From positions 1 to 23,773 of the forward strand of contig DJGU01000053.1 of the NCBI GenBank assembly GCA_002432795.1: a DNA stretch of 23,773 nt, read 5' to 3'. Below the pieces are notes generated by a model, which ran no database searches, was not told where the DNA came from, and saw nothing but the letters and a program-made list of their open reading frames with translations. Every line of letters begins with the position of its first letter. Position 1 is the stretch's first letter. The position numbers and the translations under genes were made by a program. Shown one piece after another: positions 7,503 through 15,048 of this stretch. The DNA comes from Anaerolineaceae bacterium UBA5838. GTDB lineage: Bacteria; Chloroflexota; Anaerolineae; Anaerolineales; Anaerolineaceae.

Positions 7503-9185
7503 ATGAACGATCAAACACAAACCATTCTGCCTCTGCTGCGTGAAGTTCCACTCTTCAGTGGGCTTAGCATTGAGGAGTTGGAAGGTTTGAGTGAAGCGTT
7601 CGTCAGAGTTGAACTGCCAAAAGGTGAGACGCTTTATGGAGCCCGGGAAGCTACAGACGGGCTCTTTGTAATTGATTCCGGACAACTCGAGTTGCTTGAT
7701 GAAGATGGAACGCAGCTTGATGTGCTCAAACATGCCGAAGTCATCGGTACCGAAGCCCTGAATTATCTCCCAATCCGTCAGAAAACCGCGGTGGCTCTCA
7801 CGGATGTGCAAGTCTACTTCCTCCCAAACAAACAAATTCAAGCCTTGTATGCTGGTGTTCCGGCATTCAAAGAAACTGCATCCGTGCTTGTCAACAGTGT
7901 GCGCTTGTCATCCAACATTCCCATGGCATGGCTTGAACCGGGTGAAAAGATCCATCTGATGGCACGCAAACACCCGGTTTTCCTCTTGTTTCGATCCATC
8001 CCTCCCATCCTCACCTTTGGCGCACTTTGGCTCTTGATGGTGTTTTTGAGCTCAGAGCACGCCTTTTGGTCGCTGACTGGATTGGTAGCGGGTTTTCTTT
8101 TTTGCTTACTCTGGCTAATCTGGAACATCAACAACTGGGCAAATGATTTCTACCTCATCACCTCGCGCAGGATGGTATGGGTGGAGCATGTCACTGGCTT
8201 CTATGACAGCCGGCAGGAAGCCCCCTTGAGCACGCTTATTTCGGTTGGGATTAAAACCACCCAACTTGGAGTTTTTCTGGGGTATTCGGATGTTTTGGTC
8301 CGCACTTACATTGGTGATATTCGTTTTGAGCGCGTTGCCCACGCCCGCACGATCGGCAAGCTGATCGAGACCAACTGGGCACGCGGAAAACGCACCGACC
8401 TCGAGCTGGACGCGCGTGAGATCCGCACGGCACTGCGCCAAAAATTTGGCAAAGAGGCGGAAGATATCACTGCCAAAGACCTGCAGGCGGAACTGGGCAC
8501 GGTTCAATCCGCCCCAAGAGAAGTCAACTTTTTTGAATGGTTGTTTTCAGATTTTGTGCGGATACGGCATGAGGTTGGCGGCACGATCACTTATCGGAAA
8601 CACTGGCTCATCCTGCTTCAAAAGATCATTTTGCCGCTTTTTGTGATGGTATTATCCATTATTTTTGTGGTCGCGATTATCACCCACAACCTGACCCAGG
8701 TGGATTACACCATGGGTCTGGTCGCAGGTTACTTCCTGGTCTTTGTGGCTGCCGGGGCTTTGGTCTATCAGTATGTTGACTGGCGCAATGACCTTTTTCA
8801 ACTGACAGCAAACCAGGTGATTGACCTGGATCGCAAACCTTTTGGTCGTGAATCACGGCGATCTGCCCCCCTGGAGAACATTCTGAGCATTGAGTATGAG
8901 CGGCGGGGGCTTATCCCCATGCTGTTCAACTATGGCACGGTTTACATCACAATCGGAAATTCCCATCTGACATTCAATGATGTCTATCAGCCATCGGTTG
9001 TGCAGCAGGATATTTTTACGCGGATGGGGCAGCATGCGCAGGAGCGCGATGAACGCAACACCATGCAGGAGCGGGAACGCGTAGCCCAGTGGTTTAAGGT
9101 GTTCCAGGAAGAGGCTGAGCAGGGTTTGACCTTGCCGCCACAATCCGAACCTACTCGCCCCGTTTCGATGCAACCCCCCCAGTAA
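7503..9185 (+). CDS. Membrane protein: cyclic-nucleotide-binding-like domain plus two TM-hairpin/bacterial PH units
   Basis: This is a 560-aa protein. Residues about 10-120 resemble a cyclic-nucleotide-binding domain (VPLFSGLSIEELEGLSEAF at the start, then GLFVIDSGQLELLDEDG). The phosphate-binding cassette is reduced to VIGTEALNYLPIRQKTAVAL, which keeps a Glu and an Arg. Two similar units follow. Unit 1 has a membrane hairpin (about 158-206) and a bacterial PH (DUF304-like) domain (about 209-289; NDFYLITSRRMVWVEHV). Unit 2 has a second hairpin (about 370-425) and a second PH domain (about 426-506; NDLFQLTANQVIDLDRKPF). A charged linker (about 290-365) separates them. The role is unknown: membrane-anchored PH domains of this type are poorly characterised, and ligand binding is only inferred. 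It starts 14 bases after the clpC terminator with no Shine-Dalgarno sequence. Confidence 0.85.
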   Translation: MNDQTQTILPLLREVPLFSGLSIEELEGLSEAFVRVELPKGETLYGAREATDGLFVIDSGQLELLDEDGTQLDVLKHAEVIGTEALNYLPIRQKTAVALTDVQVYFLPNKQIQALYAGVPAFKETASVLVNSVRLSSNIPMAWLEPGEKIHLMARKHPVFLLFRSIPPILTFGALWLLMVFLSSEHAFWSLTGLVAGFLFCLLWLIWNINNWANDFYLITSRRMVWVEHVTGFYDSRQEAPLSTLISVGIKTTQLGVFLGYSDVLVRTYIGDIRFERVAHARTIGKLIETNWARGKRTDLELDAREIRTALRQKFGKEAEDITAKDLQAELGTVQSAPREVNFFEWLFSDFVRIRHEVGGTITYRKHWLILLQKIILPLFVMVLSIIFVVAIITHNLTQVDYTMGLVAGYFLVFVAAGALVYQYVDWRNDLFQLTANQVIDLDRKPFGRESRRSAPLENILSIEYERRGLIPMLFNYGTVYITIGNSHLTFNDVYQPSVVQQDIFTRMGQHAQERDERNTMQERERVAQWFKVFQEEAEQGLTLPPQSEPTRPVSMQPPQ

Positions 9186-9222
9186 GCAATTCCACTTCGA
9201 GAAAGTTTCGCCTCGAGCTTAC
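9182..9222 (+). terminator. Weak imperfect hairpin after the cNMP/PH gene
   Basis: GTAAGC (9182-9187, overlapping the stop codon) can pair with GCTTAC (9217-9222), and CGAG (9198-9201) with CTCG (9211-9214). The stem is interrupted and no uridine run follows, so terminator function is doubtful. Confidence 0.2.
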
Positions 9223-9263
9223 ATTGTTCAAAAGCCTTGCAATAATTGCCCTTATCCACCTGT

Positions 9264-9292
9264 TTGAATCCAATATGGCCTTAAGGTAAAAT
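9264..9292 (+). promoter_or_regulatory. Sigma70-type promoter of the def-recF operon
   Basis: TTGAAT (9264-9269), a 17-base spacer, and TAAAAT (9287-9292). The expected start near 9299 leaves a leader of about 18 bases containing GGAG (9309-9312) before the def ATG at 9317. Confidence 0.7.
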
Positions 9293-9316
9293 AATGAAAA
9301 TGTTGGTTGGAGATTT

Positions 9317-9826
9317 ATGGCTATTTTAGATATTATGACTTTCCCTGATCCTTTTCTCAGGCTCAAGGCGAAGCAGGTCACCAAATTTGATGCAGAACTG
9401 CAAACACTGATTGAAAATATGTTTGAAACTATGCGTGCTGCCCCCGGTGTGGGGCTGGCAGCTCCTCAGATTGGCGAATCTCTGCGCCTGGTGGTGGTGG
9501 AATACACCGAGGATGAGGATGAGAACGCCAAACCAAAAAAGTATGTTTTGATCAATCCGGAGATTGTCAAACGCTCGGAAGAAACGGTGACAGACCTTGA
9601 AGGCTGCCTTTCGCTGCCCGGTTTGGTTGGCAGTGTTGAACGCCATCAGTCGGTAACTGTTAAAGCTAAAAATCGTTTTGGTAAACCCTTGAAGATTGAG
9701 GCAGAAGAATGGCTTGCCCGTATTTTCCAGCACGAAATTGATCATCTTGATGGCGTGCTCTACATTGACCGGGCTGAAGAAGTTTTTGAACCAACCCCAG
9801 AGGAAGCTGAACAGATCAAGGATTAA
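9317..9826 (+). CDS. def: Peptide deformylase
   Basis: This 169-aa metalloenzyme removes the N-formyl group from nascent proteins. All three family motifs are present: GVGLAAPQIG (44-53), EGCLS with metal ligand C97, and QHEIDH with ligands H139 and H143 and catalytic E140. The C-terminus is acidic (EEVFEPTPEEAEQIKD). GGAG precedes the ATG and a good promoter lies just upstream. The stop codon overlaps the recF start (TAATG at 9824-9828), so the two genes are probably translationally coupled. def is the first gene of a four-gene operon running to 12027. Confidence 0.97.
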   Translation: MAILDIMTFPDPFLRLKAKQVTKFDAELQTLIENMFETMRAAPGVGLAAPQIGESLRLVVVEYTEDEDENAKPKKYVLINPEIVKRSEETVTDLEGCLSLPGLVGSVERHQSVTVKAKNRFGKPLKIEAEEWLARIFQHEIDHLDGVLYIDRAEEVFEPTPEEAEQIKD

Positions 9827-11031
9827 TGTACCTCACCCGGCTCTCGCTGACGAACTACCGCATTTTCTCCCGCCTGGAACTGGATTTCCCCAGGCGGGTG
9901 ATTTTAGTCACTGGTGATAACGCCCAGGGGAAGACCTCCATTCTTGAGGCTGTCGCTTACCTGGCGAACTTCTCCTCTTTTTCAGCTTCCAGCGACCGTC
10001 AGTTGATGAACTTTTCTGCTCCCCTGGAGCCGATCATGGTTGCCCGGATCCTTGGCGAATTTGAACGTGCTGGGCGCCATCATACGATCGAAGTCCGCCT
10101 GATCCAGGATGCTGCCAGCAATCCTGCTACCCCGCGATTTTCCAAGCAAGTCCTGCTTGATGGCGTAAAGAAGCGCATTGGTGATATTTATGGACAGTTC
10201 AACGCGGTTACTTTTTTGCCCCAGATGTCCCGGGTCATCGAAGGTGCTCCGGCTGAAAGGCGGCAATATGTTGATGAGATCCTCTCGCAGGTGGAGCCGG
10301 GATATGCCCGTCATCTTTCGTCCTACTCCAAAGCGCTCAGCCAGCGAAATGCCCTTCTGAAAACTTTGGCGGAAATCGGAGGAGATAAAGCCCAACTTGA
10401 ACCCTGGGATGACCTGCTCGCGCGGCACGGCGCTTCAATTATGCACGCTCGCATTCTTGCTCTTGCCACGCTTGAAAAACAGGCGATCCCCATTCACCAA
10501 CGACTGACCCGCGATCTTGAAGTCCTGCAATTTCACTATCAACCTTCTTATGAACCGCTCAAAAAACCTTCCGGGCAGATGACGCTTCCCGTGCACACTG
10601 CCTTGGATCGAACAGGAATTAATTCGGACGAACTTGAACGCGGATTGCTTGCAGCCTATAAACAAAGCACCCATGCGGATATCCAACGCGGGCAGACCAG
10701 CCTCGGTCCTCACCGCGATGAAGTCCGTTTCCTGAGCAATCAAATTGACCTGGGCGACTATGGCTCGCGTGGCCAAGCCCGAACTACTTTGCTGACACTC
10801 AAGTTTGCTGAAGTAGCCTGGATGAAGCAGCGCACAGGGGAGTGGCCGGTGTTGCTGCTGGATGAAATCATGGCTGAGCTTGACCCGCAAAGACGGAAGG
10901 ACTTGCTTTCGGTGGTAGGTCAGGTGGAACAGGCTTTTGTCACTGCTACAGACCTGGAGATGTTCACCCCGGAATTTGTGCGTGAGCATGAAGTCTGGCA
11001 GGTGGATCAGGGTATTGTGACGCGATCATGA
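9826..11031 (+). CDS. recF: DNA replication and repair protein RecF
   Basis: This 401-aa SMC/ABC-like ATPase loads RecA at single-strand gaps with RecO and RecR. Walker A GDNAQGKTS is at 30-38. The C-terminal half has LGPHRDEV, the ABC signature SRGQART (about 312-318), and Walker B LLLDE with the D-loop AELD (about 343-353). The N-terminus MYLTRLSLTNYR matches the family start. The ATG overlaps the def stop codon, and AAGGA inside the end of def serves as ribosome-binding site. Its own stop overlaps the next gene (ATGA at 11028-11031). recF is classically beside dnaA and dnaN; here it is coupled to def. Confidence 0.96.
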   Translation: MYLTRLSLTNYRIFSRLELDFPRRVILVTGDNAQGKTSILEAVAYLANFSSFSASSDRQLMNFSAPLEPIMVARILGEFERAGRHHTIEVRLIQDAASNPATPRFSKQVLLDGVKKRIGDIYGQFNAVTFLPQMSRVIEGAPAERRQYVDEILSQVEPGYARHLSSYSKALSQRNALLKTLAEIGGDKAQLEPWDDLLARHGASIMHARILALATLEKQAIPIHQRLTRDLEVLQFHYQPSYEPLKKPSGQMTLPVHTALDRTGINSDELERGLLAAYKQSTHADIQRGQTSLGPHRDEVRFLSNQIDLGDYGSRGQARTTLLTLKFAEVAWMKQRTGEWPVLLLDEIMAELDPQRRKDLLSVVGQVEQAFVTATDLEMFTPEFVREHEVWQVDQGIVTRS

Positions 11032-11471
11032 AAAACAAAGAATTCGCCAGATTGCTCTTACCCCGTTTGCTGATCTTTTTGGTTTTGGCGATGAATCTCC
11101 AATGCGCGCTTGCTTATATTTTCAATCCCTTGCCATATGTGGCGCCATTTGAACTCAGCGGCGAGCCTGGGCGGGCGGCAGTGGTTGGGATTGGCATTCT
11201 GTTCGTGATGTGGCAGGTGCCTTACGTGTTTGCCCTTGCTCACCCTGAGCGCAACCGCCGGTCGCTGCTGGAGGCTATTCTGATGCAAGCCGTCGGGCTG
11301 GTGGGGGAGAGCTTGCTGCTGCGTTCCATTCCTTTGGCACACACTGCCTTGAGGGCATCCATTTTGCGGTTTATTATCTTTGATGCTGGCGGTCTGCTCC
11401 TGCTTTTGACAGCCGCTGTCTTCATTTTTCGAATTAAGAAAGCTACTCCGGGAGAATCTCATGTTAACTGA
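11028..11471 (+). CDS. Small four-helix membrane protein, unknown function
   Basis: I do not recognise this 147-aa protein. It shows four hydrophobic segments: about 8-32 (LLLPRLLIFLVLAMNLQCAL), 50-70 (AVVGIGILFVMWQVPYVFAL), 83-103 and 112-135. A basic tail (RIKKATPGESHVN) suggests a cytoplasmic C-terminus. There is no signal for secretion and no catalytic motif. It overlaps recF by 4 bases at its start and the nitroreductase gene by 11 bases at its end, so it is very likely expressed by translational coupling within the def-recF operon. The overlaps and the clean frame argue for a real gene. A role linked to replication or repair cannot be inferred from position alone. Confidence 0.75.
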   Translation: MKNKEFARLLLPRLLIFLVLAMNLQCALAYIFNPLPYVAPFELSGEPGRAAVVGIGILFVMWQVPYVFALAHPERNRRSLLEAILMQAVGLVGESLLLRSIPLAHTALRASILRFIIFDAGGLLLLLTAAVFIFRIKKATPGESHVN

Positions 11472-12027
11472 CCTTTTGATAAAAAGTCGATCCTACCGTC
11501 GTTTTGACGAATCTGTCAAAATCTCGCAGGAGGTCCTGCGTGATTTGATCGATGCTACCCGTTATTGCCCCTCAGCCGCAAACCGCCAGCCACTTCGGTT
11601 TCGCCTGGTTTTTGATGAGGCCGAAACAACTCAGGTTTTCGACTGCCTGAAGTTTGCCGGATACCTGAGTGATTGGTCAGGACCCGCCAAAGGTGAGAGA
11701 CCGACCGCTTACGTCGTCGTTCTTGGGGATGAAACTATCAGCAAGTTCTCGGAAGTGGATGCTGGTATCGCCATGCAGACCATCTTGCTGCGCGCCACTG
11801 AACTGGGCTTTGGTGGATGCATCCTTGCGTCTGTCCAGCGTGAAAAGCTGCGGGAAGTTCTGGCTTTGGATGAACGCTTTCATATTGGCTACGTGATCGC
11901 ATTGGGAAAACCTGCTGAAACTTGTGTGATAGAGCCGCTTGGTAAGGATGGCGATATCAAATACTACCGTGACGCGGACGGCGTGCATCATGTTCCGAAA
12001 CGAGAACTCAAGGATCTGCTTATCTGA
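11461..12027 (+). CDS. Nitroreductase family protein (FMN-dependent)
   Basis: This 188-aa protein has the nitroreductase fold signatures. The N-terminal SRSYRRF contains the arginine that usually contacts the FMN phosphate. CPSAANRQPLRF matches the PSA.NRQP flavin-binding stretch. DAGIAMQTILLRATELGFGGC is the central helix, and GYVIALGKPAE is the late strand. Members use NAD(P)H to reduce nitroaromatics, quinones or unknown substrates; the physiological substrate is not visible. It is the last gene of the def operon, overlaps the previous gene by 11 bases, and has GGAGA six bases before its ATG. Its length is at the short end of the family. Confidence 0.9.
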   Translation: MLTDLLIKSRSYRRFDESVKISQEVLRDLIDATRYCPSAANRQPLRFRLVFDEAETTQVFDCLKFAGYLSDWSGPAKGERPTAYVVVLGDETISKFSEVDAGIAMQTILLRATELGFGGCILASVQREKLREVLALDERFHIGYVIALGKPAETCVIEPLGKDGDIKYYRDADGVHHVPKRELKDLLI

Positions 12028-12039
12028 GCCTTCAGGCGC

Positions 12040-12098
12040 TTTGGAGTCCTTCTTTTCTTACTGAACCAGCTCGAAAAAATAGCTTTAGACACTCCAAA
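12040..12098. terminator. Inverted repeat between convergent genes, possible bidirectional terminator
   Basis: TTTGGAGT (12040-12047) and ACTCCAAA (12091-12098) are perfectly complementary but separated by 43 bases. A T-rich stretch follows on the plus strand. It lies between the convergent nitroreductase and lipoprotein genes. The large loop makes this tentative. Confidence 0.3.
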
Positions 12099-12100
12099 TT

Positions 12101-13948
12101 TTAGTTTTTGAGGGGAATTTCTTGTTGATCCCGCTGAATCGAGGGTCCCACACAAATTGCCTCAGGGATAAAAATCAGCTGACGTTCTGTGTTATTTTTT
12201 ACCTCAAATGTCCAGCCAACAAAGGTAGGCTGGCTGGATAAGATTTCCAAACCAACAGGCATTCTGAAGCCACCGCCAATAGGGATGGCGCCGCAATTCA
12301 ACGTAATGATCTGGTTTTCACCTGCAGAGATCTTTACAGCATCATTGCGAATCGTGAGAGAAGGCAAATTCGAACCTGTCAGACACTGCGCGTAAGCATC
12401 AAGAGTTTGCTTATTGCGACCTTGATTTACTACTGAGATTACCCATTCTTTGCCCACAAGCCTTGATCCTGTCACCACTAAATCAGGTGATTTGGACAAA
12501 TCGAACCCGCCTCCCACGACCATGCCCGCAATCTGACACCCAAGCTTGATATCGGCAAATCTTCTGCCTTCAACTATCTGTTCAATATGCGTGGTCTGCA
12601 CTTTTCCGCTAAAAGCAAGCAGGCAATTGGCATAAACACTGACAGTTTTTCGTGCTTTGGAGTGGCTGGTCAGAGTGACCTCCCAGCCATTTTTCGCAGG
12701 TCGGCTCCCTACTAAAGTAACATCTCCGTCAATAGAATAACCACCCGAGATTGCCAACCCGTCCACTTCCTCACACGACACAGTAAAAGTTTGGGTTTTT
12801 CCCGCGTCAAGCTTGAAATCTTCCTTCACCTGGATAGTGTCGGGAGATGCTTGAGTGGGAACAGGCAGCAGCGATTGTGTTGGAGTAATGGTGGGTGTGC
12901 TTATCGATTCATCAGGAGGAGGAGTGATCATTGTCGTCGATGTGGGCGTAGGCGTTGGGGTTTCAGTGGCGGTCGCTGTTGCAGTCGGGGTTAGAGTCTG
13001 CGTGAAAGTGGCCGTTGCTGTTGGACTGGGGGTGGCAGTTGCAGTCGCGGTCGGGGTGGCAATAAAAGTGGCCGTTGCTGTTGGGCTGGGGGTAGCAGTT
13101 GCAGTCGCGGTTGGGGTGGCAGTAGCCGTCGCGGTAGCTGTGTTTGTGGCAGTCGGAGCAGCTATTCTGATGGTGTAGTGCAGTTCAGGTCCAATCAGAC
13201 TGCCTTTGTCTGACTGGATTTGCCAGTAGCCTGAGTATTCACCCTGGTAACTTGGCGCAAAGAGCTCCAGCGAGATGTCGAGGGTGCTGCCAGCACTCAC
13301 TTTTGGCAGCAAGCTGGGGGAATTGCCGCCCAAAAGACTGCCGCGCACGAAGACCAGTTTATAGTTTTCCCAGTCACATGTGCCACTGTTTTGCACCCGC
13401 CAGGTTTTGGTGAATTGCTGACCAGGTTTCAGGATGGTCCCATCCGGGATGCTGAGGTCTTGCAGCAAAGCTGCCGACATAGTGCAGGCGGGGGGTGTGG
13501 TTGTGCCGGTGGGGGTTAATGCCTGGGTGGGAGTTGTTAGGGTCGGTGTTGGGGGAATTTCCTGCTCTTCCATGACCTTTACTATGACCGCCACCTGGGC
13601 AGCTGCTGCTGGAGCATTGCCGCGCTGATAGAGTTTGACCTCGACCATGGTGGGACCTTCTTCGGTAGGGATCCAGGGCTGCAACACCAGCCCAAAAGTG
13701 CCGGGGTTGGTATCTGGTGTGTCGAGGCGGGTTAGTTCGCCATTGATGTATAGTTCGATTCGGGACCAATTTCCTTCGAGTTTGATTTGGGAAGTGACCT
13801 GGTACTCCAAAAATGCCGGAATGGACTGCCCGGATATTGGGTTGAGAATTGTGACGCTGGCATTGGCTCTGGGCAAATTACAGGCGAGCAACCCGACTAT
13901 AACGAGCAAAAAAGCGGCAATTAGCAAAATAATGGTACTTTTTTTCAT
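12101..13948 (-). CDS. Lipoprotein with Ig-like/NBR1-type domain, Thr-rich linker and triplicated two-Cys module
   Basis: This is a 615-aa protein. A lipoprotein signal peptide (basic MKKS, hydrophobic core, lipobox LLAC with C23) indicates an exported, lipid-anchored protein. Residues about 30-125 look like a first Ig-like domain. After a Pro/Thr linker, about 160-260 match the NBR1-like central Ig domain (PGQQFTKTWRVQNSGTCDW, then GEYSGYWQI). About 262-360 are a low-complexity Thr/Ala/Pro linker (TATATPT repeats). The last ~240 residues hold three related modules of ~65 residues. Each has a first Cys, GGG[YF] or GGY, a GS/SxP-like turn, a W-containing strand (GWEV, EWVI, GWTF) and a last Cys before a hydrophobic residue. 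The modules may bind a surface ligand; this is inference. AAAGG precedes the ATG. RNase P RNA lies upstream on the same strand. Confidence 0.85.
   Translation of the reverse strand: MKKSTIILLIAAFLLVIVGLLACNLPRANASVTILNPISGQSIPAFLEYQVTSQIKLEGNWSRIELYINGELTRLDTPDTNPGTFGLVLQPWIPTEEGPTMVEVKLYQRGNAPAAAAQVAVIVKVMEEQEIPPTPTLTTPTQALTPTGTTTPPACTMSAALLQDLSIPDGTILKPGQQFTKTWRVQNSGTCDWENYKLVFVRGSLLGGNSPSLLPKVSAGSTLDISLELFAPSYQGEYSGYWQIQSDKGSLIGPELHYTIRIAAPTATNTATATATATPTATATATPSPTATATFIATPTATATATPSPTATATFTQTLTPTATATATETPTPTPTSTTMITPPPDESISTPTITPTQSLLPVPTQASPDTIQVKEDFKLDAGKTQTFTVSCEEVDGLAISGGYSIDGDVTLVGSRPAKNGWEVTLTSHSKARKTVSVYANCLLAFSGKVQTTHIEQIVEGRRFADIKLGCQIAGMVVGGGFDLSKSPDLVVTGSRLVGKEWVISVVNQGRNKQTLDAYAQCLTGSNLPSLTIRNDAVKISAGENQIITLNCGAIPIGGGFRMPVGLEILSSQPTFVGWTFEVKNNTERQLIFIPEAICVGPSIQRDQQEIPLKN
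13005..13124 (-). repeat. 60-bp tandem duplication in the Thr-rich linker
   Basis: Two 60-bp units (13005-13064 and 13065-13124) differ at only a few positions and encode the PSPTATATF / ATPTATATA part of the linker. They sit in a longer, more degenerate repeat region (about 12930-13155). Confidence 0.85.
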
Positions 13949-14007
13949 AAAAACCTTTCATAGCGTAATAACACCTGCATTAAAGACGAATTATGCGCCA
14001 TGAAGTT

Positions 14008-14348
14008 CCCCACTCAGGTCAACCGGTAAGCCGTATTCTGTCTTGGATGCGCATCTATCTAGGCGGGCTGTCACCAGCCAGCTCATGCGGTCTACCCGGA
14101 GATCAAATGAGCCGAGCAGGCTCTTTCTCCTGTTTGACCTTGCACCGGATGGGGGTTGCCTGGCCGCGTTTGTTACCAAAGCGCCGGTGGTCTCTTACAC
14201 CACCTTTTCACCCTTACTCTTGCGAGCGGTATGTCTCTGTGGCCCGATCCACGATCTTACGACCATCCAGGGGTTACCTGGCATCCTGCTCTGCGGTGTA
14301 CGGACTTTCCTCACTAAAAAGCGCGCGCACCTGGCTGACCTGAGTAAG
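14008..14348 (-). ncRNA. rnpB: RNase P RNA (bacterial class A)
   Basis: This is the catalytic RNA that matures tRNA 5' ends. Read on the minus strand, the universally conserved blocks occur in order: GAGGAAAGUCCG near the 5' end, GCCAGGUAACCCCUGG, CACAGAGACAUACCG, AGGGUGAAAAGGUGG followed by UAAGAGACCACCG, AAGGUCAAACAGG, GGGUAGACCGC, CCUAGAUAGAUG, and ACAGAAUACGGCUUACCGG near the 3' end. Helix P1 is visible: ACUCAGGUCAGCC (14345-14333) pairs with GGUUGACCUGAGU (14024-14012). This fixes both ends to within a few bases. The order and spacing fit type A. A promoter lies directly upstream. No uridine-run terminator is seen before the lipoprotein gene 60 bases downstream, so processing or read-through is possible. 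Confidence 0.96.
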
Positions 14349-14351
14349 TTA

Positions 14352-14380
14352 AGAATAGCGGATGGAGGGTGAAAAGTCAA
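14352..14380 (-). promoter_or_regulatory. Sigma70-type promoter of rnpB
   Basis: On the minus strand, TTGACT (14380-14375), a 17-base spacer and TATTCT (14357-14352). The predicted transcription start, about 7 bases downstream, falls at the first base of helix P1 of RNase P RNA, which supports the assignment. Confidence 0.75.
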
Positions 14381-14464
14381 ACGTACGATTATAGGGAGGG
14401 CGTCCATATGATTGGATATTTGGTGAATGCGGCCGGAGTTATTTGTGGAAATGATAGCAGTAGA

Positions 14465-15000
14465 GGTAACCCCCTGTGGTTACCGTGGGCAGGCACAGGG
14501 GCCGGCCCCTACCGCAAGGTACTTATGAAAAATGAGGTGGGAGCAAGCCCCCACCGTACGGCATAAAATCTTTCGTACGGATGGGCTTTAGTCCATCCGC
14601 GATGAATCTTAGGTAAATTGTTGTAGGGGCACGGTTTCCCACAGGGAGGCTTTGGACTGCTGTGCCTGCCCGAAACAAACATGTATTGTTAAATTGATTA
14701 TGGCGGTGGGAGCAAGCCCCCACCGTACGGCATGAAATCTTTCGTACGGATGGGCTTTAGTCCATCCGCCATGTTTTGCTATGGGTAACAGGGCAGGGGC
14801 AGATCCCCGTACCTGTCTGCAACGATTCAACAATTAGACTTTGAATTGGCTCGGTGGGAGTAAACCCCCACCGTACAGAGCAAGCCCCTACTGTACGGCA
14901 TGAATCCTTTCGTGCGGATGGGCTTTAGTCCATCCGCGATGAATCTTAGGTAAATTGTTGTAGGGGCACGGCACGCCCTGCCCTTCCCGTGGTAACCCAC
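14465..15000. repeat. Intergenic palindromic repeat array (three module-A copies plus module-B copies)
   Basis: No gene is seen from 14400 to 15118. Module A occurs three times on the plus strand: 14536-14634, 14705-14769 and 14853-14971. Each copy contains a GGTGGG...CCCACC hairpin, a CCGTACG...CGTACGG inverted repeat (degenerate in the third copy) and CGGATGG...CCATCCG. Copies 1 and 3 share the tail GATGAATCTTAGGTAAATTG. Module B (GTAGGGGC...GCCTGCCC) lies at about 14478-14512 (inverted), 14622-14671 and 14960-15000. A 14-bp perfect palindrome (AGGGGCCGGCCCCT) is at 14497-14510, and GGTAACC/GGTTACC at 14465-14484. The unequal spacing and palindromes fit a REP/MITE-like element, not a CRISPR array. 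No transposase is present. Confidence 0.8.
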
Positions 15001-15048
15001 ATTTGGTCTTGAATTAAGCCGGCTTAGCTGTTTTTTCTTACCAATTAC

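Noticed and set aside
12855..13178. Val/Ala/Gly-rich plus-strand frame
   Set aside because: It is the complement of the Thr/Ala/Pro linker of the lipoprotein.
13993..14372. Open frames on both strands over the RNase P RNA
   Set aside because: The interval is fully explained by conserved RNase P sequence blocks and helix P1.
14388..14393. Minus-strand TATAAT as the rnpB promoter
   Set aside because: It would give a ~35-base extra leader and has no -35; TTGACT-N17-TATTCT fits the RNA 5' end better.
14536..14971. CRISPR array
   Set aside because: Only three copies of unequal length, each itself multi-palindromic, with irregular spacing and no cas genes.
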